6,068 bases of DNA from an uncultured Actinoplanes sp. (GTDB lineage Bacteria; Actinomycetota; Actinomycetes; Mycobacteriales; Micromonosporaceae), in assembly GCA_934667465.1 (NCBI GenBank), contig CAKUMG010000393.1:1-6068 (forward strand), in the 5' to 3' direction. The position numbers and the translations under genes were made by a program. This document shows, one piece after another, positions 1 to 4,804 of the stretch; within the stretch, counting starts at the first letter, position 1, and each line of letters starts with the position of its first letter. The notes below the pieces were generated by a model. It was not told where the DNA came from. It worked only from the letters and a program-made list of their open reading frames with translations, and searched no databases.

Positions 1-358
1 ACTCCTCTATGCGGCGCAGCTGGTGCCGGGCCAGGGCCAGGTTCGCGCGGGACTTGCTGAGCGCCAGGTAGAGGAAGAGCGAGTACCCGCGGGCCGAGTT
101 CAGCTGGCGGATCAGGTGGTACTCGGAGTCGAGCGTGATGAGGATGTCCTCGATCTCGTCGCGCACACCGACCATCTGCAGGGTGCGCATCTCGGCCCGG
201 ACGACGTCGGTGTTGCCCGCCGACGCCACGTTCATGTCCCGGTCGGGACCGCCGCCGGCGACACCGAGGGTGAGCCCGCTGTCGTAGTCGACCAGCGCGG
301 CACCGATCGCGCCGTCGATGGTCATGGCTTCCTTGAGGGCCGTGTCGATGTCGGCCAT
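1..358 (-). CDS. Roadblock/LC7-like small protein, 3' end outside the window
   Basis: Reading from an ATG at 356-358, 119 residues are visible before the window edge, with no stop. The N-terminus (MADIDTALKEAMTIDGAIGA, then ALVDYDSGLTLG at about 21-32) resembles the actinobacterial small proteins with a roadblock/LC7 fold, whose first strand carries a V-D-x-x-S-G-x-x-L-G pattern. These are small alpha/beta cytosolic proteins, often linked to GTPase or signalling modules; the role of this one is unknown. Residues 88-119 are helical and basic, and family proteins end at about this length, so only a few residues are probably missing. The start is supported by a strong GGAGG at 363-367, four bases from the ATG. 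No partner GTPase or histidine kinase is visible nearby. The family assignment is from pattern recognition and is moderately sure; that it is a real gene is nearly certain. Confidence 0.8.
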   Translation of the reverse strand, partial: MADIDTALKEAMTIDGAIGAALVDYDSGLTLGVAGGGPDRDMNVASAGNTDVVRAEMRTLQMVGVRDEIEDILITLDSEYHLIRQLNSARGYSLFLYLALSKSRANLALARHQLRRIEE

Positions 359-447
359 GGTTCCTCCCCCGTAGCTGAGGGTCCGCGATCCGCCCGGCCC
401 GCAGGCCGGTTCCGGAGCGAACGATCCTCATGTCACATTTCAAGATC

Positions 448-479
448 ACCATAGCAGAGAGCGATGCATTCTTGCATCG
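448..479 (-). promoter_or_regulatory. Candidate promoter with inverted-repeat operator upstream of the roadblock-like gene
   Basis: On the minus strand TATGGT (453 to 448) fits the actinobacterial -10 pattern TANNNT. Just upstream is a perfect 7-bp inverted repeat, CGATGCA-TTCT-TGCATCG (462-479), covering the place where a -35 box would lie; the -35 itself is poor. This is an AT-richer island in otherwise very GC-rich DNA. A transcript from here would have a leader of about 80 bases before the gene at 358. The regulator is not identifiable from this window. Confidence 0.45.
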
Positions 480-570
480 ACGGGCACCACTGCCGTCCGC
501 TCTGGACGGCGGCATATCTCCTGGTGACGGGGTGGAAGCGGCACGTGATCGACGTGTACGCCCGGCGGGT

Positions 571-616
571 GCGCCGTCGCGACAAACGCACGCAGAGTGA
601 TGTCGATCGACGGCGC
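571..616. terminator. Hairpin between the glycosyltransferase and roadblock genes
   Basis: GCGCCGTCG at 571-579 is the exact complement of CGACGGCGC at 608-616. After a 2-base bulge (606-607), CGAC at 580-583 pairs with GTCG at 602-605, leaving a loop of about 18 bases. It lies about 54 bases after the stop of the minus-strand glycosyltransferase gene and so could end that transcript. There is no T-run, but actinobacterial hairpin terminators often lack one. It would separate that gene from the roadblock gene's own promoter. Confidence 0.4.
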
Positions 617-620
617 TTCG

Positions 621-683
621 GGCGCGGGGAGCTCACGGTGCCTCGGGGGCGCGGGGAGCTCACGGTGCCTCAGGGGCGCGGGG
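621..683. repeat. 27-bp tandem repeat, two full copies and a partial third
   Basis: GGCGCGGGGAGCTCACGGTG followed by CCTC occurs at 621-644 and again at 648-671 (period 27), and the first nine bases of the unit recur at 675-683. The stop codon of the minus-strand glycosyltransferase (670-672) lies at the end of the second copy, so the array has grown across the 3' end of that gene. The period is a multiple of three. I see no coding role beyond the last codons of that gene. Confidence 0.85.
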
Positions 684-1689
684 TTCCCGTTGGGGCGAGC
701 GCGCGGAGGCGGTCGACGAGGGCGGTGACCTCGCGCAGGGCGGCCGGGTCGGTGCGGCGGCCCGCGGTGTCGACGACCTCGGTCACGCCGGCCAGCAGCT
801 CGGCGGCCTGGTGCGGGTCGCCGAGCTGGGCGAGGGCCTGGGCGGCGAGCCAGTCGCAGTACGCGGGGGCGGCGCCCGCCGCGCGCAGCTGCTCGGCCAG
901 GACCAGGCACACCTTGTCGTAGCCGTTGGCGAGGACGATCCGGGCCAGGCCGTCGGTCGCCTGCAGCCACTCCGGCGTGCCGGGAAACATCTCGCGGATC
1001 AGCTCGTACGTGTCGACGGCCTCCTGCCTGCGCTCCGCCGCCGCACAGTCGCGGCCGAGCGCGAGCAGCGTGCGCGCCACCTCGCGCCGGTCCACCGTCG
1101 CGCCCTGGGCGGCCAGCTCGTCGAGGGTCCGGCGGGCCAGGGTCAGGTTGCGCTCGGCCCGGCGGATCCGGTCACCGTACGTGGCATGGCCCAGGTGGCG
1201 CAGCGAGAGCAGCGCGGGCGGGACGGTGGCCCGGACGGGGGCGCTGCCGTCGGGCCGTACGAGCCGCTCGTGCACGCGCCCGGCCCAGCGGGCGGCTCCC
1301 GGCCGGTAGATCCGGGTCTCCAGCTGCCGGTACGGGCGCGCGTGATGAGCGTCGTCCACCTCCACCAGCAGCGCCTCCGCGGGCGACTCCGCCAGGAACC
1401 GGCGCAACCCGTCCGGGTCGGCCGTGACCCGGTGGTCGGCGTCCAGCGCGAGCACCCAGCCCGCGGCGCCGGCGGCCGCGTCGTTGCGGGCGGCCGCGAA
1501 GTCGTCGGCCCACTCCCCCCGCGTCACCGTGGCACCGAGCCACGCGGCCAGCTCCGGCGTGCCGTCGCGCGAGCCGGTGTCGTGCACCCGGGTCTCGTCC
1601 GCGACGCCGCCGAGGGACTCCAGGCAGCCGGGCAGGTGCTCCGCCTCGTCCCGCACGATCAGGACGGCGGCAAGGTGCGATCCGGTCAC
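670..1689 (-). CDS. Family 2 glycosyltransferase with TPR-like C-terminal region
   Basis: 339 residues from a GTG start at 1687-1689. The N-terminal half is a GT-A fold: first strand and loop AAVLIVRDEAEHLPGCLESL (7-26), then HDTGSRDGT (36-44), which is the D-T-G-S-x-D-G-T nucleotide-sugar motif, then DDFAAARND (62-70) and the metal-binding LDADH (82-86), a D-x-D motif in which the usual following Glu is His. GRVHERL (137-143) and LRHLGHATYGD (163-173) match the W-x-G-x-x-H-E and H-x-G-Y segments of this subfamily. Residues about 174-335 are helical, with TPR-like pairs (for example AERRQEAVDTYELIREMFPG). The predicted protein is cytosolic and transfers a sugar from a nucleotide donor; the acceptor is unknown. 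The start is chosen because homology begins within six residues and AGGGG lies three bases upstream; an in-frame extension to 1773 is low-complexity. The start overlaps the stop of a repeat-encoded frame as GTGA. Confidence 0.85.
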   Translation of the reverse strand: MTGSHLAAVLIVRDEAEHLPGCLESLGGVADETRVHDTGSRDGTPELAAWLGATVTRGEWADDFAAARNDAAAGAAGWVLALDADHRVTADPDGLRRFLAESPAEALLVEVDDAHHARPYRQLETRIYRPGAARWAGRVHERLVRPDGSAPVRATVPPALLSLRHLGHATYGDRIRRAERNLTLARRTLDELAAQGATVDRREVARTLLALGRDCAAAERRQEAVDTYELIREMFPGTPEWLQATDGLARIVLANGYDKVCLVLAEQLRAAGAAPAYCDWLAAQALAQLGDPHQAAELLAGVTEVVDTAGRRTDPAALREVTALVDRLRALAPTGTPRP

Positions 1690-1791
1690 TTTCCCCTGTT
1701 CGGCGGGTTGCCGCCGCGCCTGAGCGCCCCGCCCCGCCGCGGCCCACCCTGCCCCGCCCCGCCGGCAGCACAAACCGCCCCCGGTCCTCGC

Positions 1792-2045
1792 GGGCGCGGG
1801 AGCATCCGAAGGCCGGGGAGTCCCCCGAGACCCGGCAACACCCGGAGGTCCGGGAACTCCCTGAGGTCCGGGAACTCCCTGAGGTCCGCGACCACCCGGG
1901 GCACCGACAGCTCCTCAGGTTCCGAGAGCACCCCACGGTCCGAGACCACCCCGAGCACCGGGACCACCCCAAGCACCGGGACCACCCCAAGCACCGGGAC
2001 CACCCCAAGCACCGGGACCACCCCAAGCACCGGGACCACCCCAAG
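1792..2045. repeat. 18-bp minisatellite, about 14 units
   Basis: Five nearly identical units ACCACCCCAAGCACCGGG lie at 1945-2034; the first has G for A at one position. A partial sixth unit follows to 2045. The same 18-base phase continues leftward through diverged units to about 1792, including two identical AGGTCCGGGAACTCCCTG units at 1846-1863 and 1864-1881. Diverged units at one end and homogeneous ones at the other suggest recent expansion near 1945-2045. Because 18 is a multiple of three the array is open in several frames: on the minus strand it reads VVPVLG and DLREFP hexapeptides (1686-2057), on the plus strand TTPSTG. No frame has a convincing ribosome binding site, so I treat it as noncoding repeat DNA. 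Confidence 0.9.
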
Positions 2046-2081
2046 GTCAGAGCGCACCCCGAGGGGGCCCGGGCGCGGCAG

Positions 2082-2276
2082 TCAGGAGGCCGGGCCGGGC
2101 CGCGCGGCGGCTTCGGCGCGGCGCAGGCGGCGGCGGGCCAGGAGCATACGGGCGATGTAGGCCGGGCTCGGGGGCGTCCAGCCGAGCTGCTGCCCCAGAC
2201 CGAGGTCGTCGCGGTTGGCCCAGTGCTCGGCCACCTTGCCGTCGCGCAACGTCGGCATGCCGACATGTCGCACGGG
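2082..2276 (-). pseudogene. C-terminal remnant of a SnoaL-like ester cyclase
   Basis: The minus-strand frame ending at the TGA at 2082-2084 reads VRHVGMPTLRDGKVAEHWAN, then RDDLGLGQQLGW and an Arg/Ala-rich tail of about 30 residues. R-D-G-K-[IV]-x-E-H-W-x-x-x-D-D-L-G-x-x-x-Q-L-G is the signature C-terminal strand and helix of SnoaL-like polyketide cyclase/ester cyclase proteins (NTF2-like fold, about 130-150 residues). Only about 60 residues remain. The preceding strands, the pocket and the N-terminal helices are missing, and upstream DNA is instead a palindrome and 17-bp repeats. No start codon with a ribosome binding site precedes it. The remnant follows the exporter gene on the same strand, so a pump-enzyme pair may have existed here. 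The family call is strong; loss of function is inferred from the truncation. Confidence 0.75.
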
Positions 2277-2294
2277 GCCGGACCCGGAAAGCAC

Positions 2295-2328
2295 GCCGGG
2301 CGTGACACCGATCGGTGCCACGCCCGGC
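2295..2328. terminator. 34-base near-perfect palindrome, likely terminator of the MFS gene
   Basis: GCCGGGCGTG (2295-2304) is the exact reverse complement of CACGCCCGGC (2319-2328), and between them lies the perfect 12-base palindrome CACCGATCGGTG (2306-2317). Only A2305 opposite C2318 fails to pair. As RNA this gives about 15 paired bases around a GATC loop. It sits about 90 bases downstream of the minus-strand exporter gene, before the SnoaL remnant, which suits a transcription terminator. There is no T-run. A protein-binding site is the alternative. Confidence 0.55.
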
Positions 2329-2330
2329 CC

Positions 2331-2415
2331 TGCTGCGTACGGGAGAAAGCCGTGCGCGGATGAAGCCGCGTACGGGATGAAGCCGCGTACGGGATGAAGC
2401 CGCGTACGGGATGAA
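2331..2415. repeat. Five 17-bp tandem units abutting the MFS stop codon
   Basis: On the minus strand TTCATCCCGTACGCGGC is repeated exactly three times (2415-2399, 2398-2382, 2381-2365), followed by two diverged units down to 2331. The unit contains the palindrome CGTACG. The first copy starts at the base after the exporter's TGA (2416-2418), so the array lies wholly in its 3' untranslated region and ends next to the 34-base palindrome. The 17-base period shifts frame in each unit, so it is not protein-coding. Confidence 0.9.
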
Positions 2416-3909
2416 TCAGTGGGCCATGACCGGCGCCGCGTCCGGGTCGACCTCGAGCGGGCCGCTGCGGAACAGGGCGGCCGCAATGACGGCGGCGGCC
2501 AGGAAGAACGCGGCCGACCACCAGAACACCGTGTGGTAGCTGGCGAGCTGCGCCTCGATGGCCAGGGTCGGCGTCGGCGTCTTGCCCGCGGCGAAGTCCG
2601 TGGCGGCGCTGGCGGCGAACGAGCTGAGCAGCGCGGTGCCGATCGAGCCGCCGATCTGCTGGACCGTGTTGATCATCGCGGAGGCCACGCCGGCGTCGCG
2701 GTGCTGGACGCCGGAGACGGCGGTGTTCTGCGTGGGGGCGAAGATCAGGCCCAGGCCGAGGCCCACGATGATCAGGCCCGGGAGCACCCCGGAGACGTAC
2801 GTGGAGTCGAGGTCCAGGCGGGTCAGCAGCGCCATGCCGCCGGCCGCCATCAGGGCGCCGACCGGGACCAGCGGGCGCGGACCGATCCGCGGGGTCAGCA
2901 TCGAGCCGATCGTGGTGGCCGTCAGCATGATGCCGCCGAGCATCGGCAGGAACGCGAGCCCGGTCTCCACGGGCGTGAACTGCAGCACCGCGGTCAGGTA
3001 GTACGTCAGGAACAGGAAGATGCCGAACATGCCGGCGCCCGAGATGGCGAAGACCGCGTACGAGCCTCCGCGGTTGCGGTCGAGGACCACCCGCATCGGC
3101 AGCAGCGGCTGCTTGACCCGCAGCTCGATCAGCACGAACGCGAGCAGCACGACCACGCCCAGCACGATCGGGCCCAGGGTCCAGCCGGCGGTCCAGCCGT
3201 CGGTCTCGGCGTTCGCCAGGCCGTAGACCAGCGACACCAGGCCGAGGACGGCGGTGACGGTGCCGGCGATGTCGAGCCGGCCGTGCGCGGGGGTGGGCTC
3301 GTCGCGCAGCTTGAGCATCGCGCCGGCGACGGCGATCGCGGCGATGACCAGGTTGACGTAGAGGCACCAGCGCCACGACACGTACTCGGTGAGCACGCCG
3401 CCGAGCAGCAGGCCCATGCCGCCGCCGGCGCCGGAGATGGCGCCGAAGATGCCGAACGCCTTGCCGCGCTCCTTGGGCTCGGTGAACGTGATCGTCAGCA
3501 GCGACAGCGCGGCCGGGGCCAGCGCGGCGCCGAAGACGCCCTGCAGCGCCCGGGCGACGATCAGCAGCTCGAGGTTCTGCGCGGCGCCGCCGAGCGCGGA
3601 GGCCAGCGCGAACCCGACCAGACCGATCAGGAACATGCGCTTGCGGCCGAAGAAGTCGGAGAGGCGGCCACCCAGCAGGAGCAGACTGCCGAAAGCGAGG
3701 GCGTACGCGGTCACGACCCACTGTCGGTCATGGTCGGAGAACGCGAGATCGGCCTGGGCCGTCGGGAGCGCGATGTTCACGATGGTCGCGTCGAGCACGA
3801 CCATCAGCTGGGCCAGGGCGAGCACGACCAGCGCCCACCAGCGCCCGTTACCGCCCGAGTCCGGGCCGGCCGCGTGCCGCGGGGCGTGTTCGTCAGTTGC
3901 TGTGCTCAT
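2416..3909 (-). CDS. MFS drug exporter, DHA2 family (14 transmembrane helices)
   Basis: 497 residues from the ATG at 3907-3909, with GGAAGG seven bases upstream; an in-frame GTG at 3981 would add 24 residues that look unlike the family. About 14 hydrophobic helices run from residue 24 to 481, the hallmark of the DHA2 drug:H+ antiporters in the inner membrane. Motif D1 is LDATIVNIALP (39-49), motif A is GGRLSDFFGRKR (80-91), and motif B is represented by RALQG (120-124). Motif C reads GGGMGLLLGG (162-171) with Leu where the classic antiporter motif has Pro, followed by EYVSWRWCLYVNL; this Leu form is common in actinobacterial members. The central charged loop (200-211) is normal for 14-helix members. 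Proton-driven efflux of a hydrophobic drug or metabolite is expected; the substrate cannot be read. It is divergent from a TetR gene and is almost certainly its target. The 3' side is repeat-rich. Confidence 0.93.
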   Translation of the reverse strand: MSTATDEHAPRHAAGPDSGGNGRWWALVVLALAQLMVVLDATIVNIALPTAQADLAFSDHDRQWVVTAYALAFGSLLLLGGRLSDFFGRKRMFLIGLVGFALASALGGAAQNLELLIVARALQGVFGAALAPAALSLLTITFTEPKERGKAFGIFGAISGAGGGMGLLLGGVLTEYVSWRWCLYVNLVIAAIAVAGAMLKLRDEPTPAHGRLDIAGTVTAVLGLVSLVYGLANAETDGWTAGWTLGPIVLGVVVLLAFVLIELRVKQPLLPMRVVLDRNRGGSYAVFAISGAGMFGIFLFLTYYLTAVLQFTPVETGLAFLPMLGGIMLTATTIGSMLTPRIGPRPLVPVGALMAAGGMALLTRLDLDSTYVSGVLPGLIIVGLGLGLIFAPTQNTAVSGVQHRDAGVASAMINTVQQIGGSIGTALLSSFAASAATDFAAGKTPTPTLAIEAQLASYHTVFWWSAAFFLAAAVIAAALFRSGPLEVDPDAAPVMAH

Positions 3910-3926
3910 TGCCGGGCCTTCCCAGA

Positions 3927-3945
3927 AAGTTGAGGGCTGTCCTCC
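3927..3945. promoter_or_regulatory. Operator-like element, copy 1 (MFS side)
   Basis: AAGTTGAGG-GCTGT-CCTCC. GTTGAGG (3929-3935) and CCTCCAC (3941-3947) form an inverted repeat with one mismatch around a 5-base spacer. The element lies 18 bases upstream of the exporter start, between it and its likely promoter, where a bound repressor would block transcription. A second copy begins exactly 40 bases further on. It is probably bound by the adjacent TetR-family protein; that is inferred from position and symmetry. Confidence 0.6.
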
Positions 3946-3966
3946 ACATCGGCAGGCTACCCGGTC

Positions 3967-3985
3967 AAGTTGAGGTATCACCTCC
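3967..3985. promoter_or_regulatory. Operator-like element, copy 2 (tetR side)
   Basis: AAGTTGAGG-TATCA-CCTCC, identical to copy 1 in 14 of 14 non-spacer bases. GAGG (3972-3975) and CCTC (3981-3984) are the inverted half-sites. It overlaps the proposed tetR -35 box (TTGAGG, 3970-3975), which implies autorepression. On the opposite strand TTGACC (3968 to 3963) partly overlaps it and could be the exporter's -35 box, although I find no good -10 at the right distance. Confidence 0.6.
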
Positions 3986-4007
3986 GTTTTCGTGTACGCT
4001 GCGACAC
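3970..4007 (+). promoter_or_regulatory. Candidate tetR promoter giving a leaderless mRNA
   Basis: TTGAGG (3970-3975) and TACGCT (3995-4000, fitting TANNNT) are 19 bases apart. The -10 box ends seven bases before the ATG at 4008, so transcription would start at or next to the start codon. This agrees with the absence of any Shine-Dalgarno-like purine run before tetR. Leaderless genes with TANNNT at this distance are common in actinobacteria. Confidence 0.55.
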
Positions 4008-4676
4008 ATGACTGCCAGCGACGTTGCCGTGACCCGGCCTTTGCGGCGTGATGCTCAGCGCAACCGGGAGCGGATCCTGGCCGCGGCCCACGAGGTCTTC
4101 GCCACCCGGGGTTTCGCCGCCACGCTCGACGACGTGGCGCACCACGCGGGCGTCGGCGTCGGCACGGTCTACCGGCGCTTCCCCACCAAGGAGGCGCTGA
4201 TCGAGGCGGCCTTCGCCGACCGGCTCGGCGAGGTCGTGGCGGTCGCCGAGCAGGCCGCGGACGCGCCGTCGGCCTGGGACGGGCTCGTCGAGATGCTGAC
4301 CCGCGTCACGGCGCTGCACGCCACCGACCGCGGACTCCGCGACGCCGTGCTGAGCCTCGACAAGCACCACTTCGCCGGCGTCGAGCAGCGCCTGCGCACG
4401 CTGGTCGAAGGGCTCGCCGAGCGGGCCAAGGCGGAGGGCACCCTGCGCCCCGACTTCGCGGCGACCGACCTGCCGATGATCCTCAACATGATCAGCGAGG
4501 TGGCCCGGACCTGCGGCGGGGAACGCCCCGACGCGTACGGGCGCTATCTGCGGCTGATCATCGACGGCCTCCGCGCCGGCTCGGCCTGCACGCCGCTCGG
4601 TGAGCCGCTGACCAGCGACGACGTGGCGGCGGCGATGACCGCCTGCGTGCCGCCGACCGAGGGCCGGCGCCAGTAA
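4008..4676 (+). CDS. TetR/AcrR-family transcriptional regulator
   Basis: 222 residues from the ATG at 4008-4010. Residues about 18-64 are a classic TetR helix-turn-helix: RERILAAAHEVFATRGFAAT (helix 1 and turn), LDDVAHHAGVGVGTVYRRF (helices 2-3, recognition helix about 50-58), then PTKEALIEAAF leading into helix 4. The C-terminal part (70-222) is all-helical and poorly conserved, as expected for the ligand-binding and dimerisation domain. The protein probably represses the divergent exporter and itself, and is released by a small hydrophobic ligand. An in-frame start further upstream (3897) would run through the exporter's operator region and is rejected. No Shine-Dalgarno is visible, which fits a leaderless transcript. 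Family certain; target strongly suggested by arrangement; ligand unknown. Confidence 0.93.
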   Translation: MTASDVAVTRPLRRDAQRNRERILAAAHEVFATRGFAATLDDVAHHAGVGVGTVYRRFPTKEALIEAAFADRLGEVVAVAEQAADAPSAWDGLVEMLTRVTALHATDRGLRDAVLSLDKHHFAGVEQRLRTLVEGLAERAKAEGTLRPDFAATDLPMILNMISEVARTCGGERPDAYGRYLRLIIDGLRAGSACTPLGEPLTSDDVAAAMTACVPPTEGRRQ

Positions 4677-4689
4677 GAGCCGCCGCCAT

Positions 4690-4717
4690 GCGCACCGGCG
4701 GAACCGGGCTGGTGCGC
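4690..4717 (+). terminator. Hairpin downstream of tetR
   Basis: GCGCACCGGC (4690-4699) pairs with GCTGGTGCGC (4708-4717) with one G-U pair, around an 8-base loop, giving a 10-bp stem that begins 13 bases after the TAA of tetR. There is no T-run. It would separate tetR from the alarmone synthetase gene. A TANNNT -10-like box (TACGTT, 4724-4729) lies just after it and may start transcription of the next gene. Confidence 0.45.
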
Positions 4718-4804
4718 GGCGCGTACGTTATGTCGGGGAAGCTCGACCGGCACCGCGCCGGCGGCCTCCCGCAACCCAGACGCCGCACCGGGGGACTACG
4801 CATC

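Noticed and set aside
542..556. CACGT-GATCG-ACGTG inverted repeat
   Set aside because: Its arms are only 5 bp and it is not placed next to a recognisable promoter box, so it was not listed as a site.
621..683. CRISPR-like array from the repeats near 621 or 2331
   Set aside because: Units are contiguous without unique spacers and no cas genes are present; these are simple tandem repeats.
464..922. Possible small genes in the 359-669 gap
   Set aside because: Frames on both strands here are Arg-rich, cross the glycosyltransferase 3' end or the hairpin, and lack ribosome binding sites.
811..2160. Long plus-strand open frame of 449 codons with TTPSTG repeats
   Set aside because: It runs antisense through the well-supported glycosyltransferase gene and is open because of high GC and the 18-bp period. 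It has no ribosome binding site or domain.
2251..2264. Perfect 14-base palindrome GTCGGCATGCCGAC
   Set aside because: It lies inside the SnoaL-coding remnant, not near a promoter, and a palindrome of this size can arise by chance in GC-rich coding DNA.
1172..3721. Minus-strand open frame of 849 codons
   Set aside because: It overlaps the exporter and glycosyltransferase genes in another frame and has the Arg/Pro/Ala composition of a GC-rich shadow frame.
2419..3933. Plus-strand open frame opposite the exporter gene
   Set aside because: It is a mirror frame of the exporter with low-complexity Glu/Gln/Arg/His composition and no recognisable family.
3910..3981. Upstream GTG start for the exporter at 3981
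   Set aside because: The extra 24 residues do not resemble the family and would place the operator copies inside the coding sequence, while the ATG at 3909 has a good Shine-Dalgarno.
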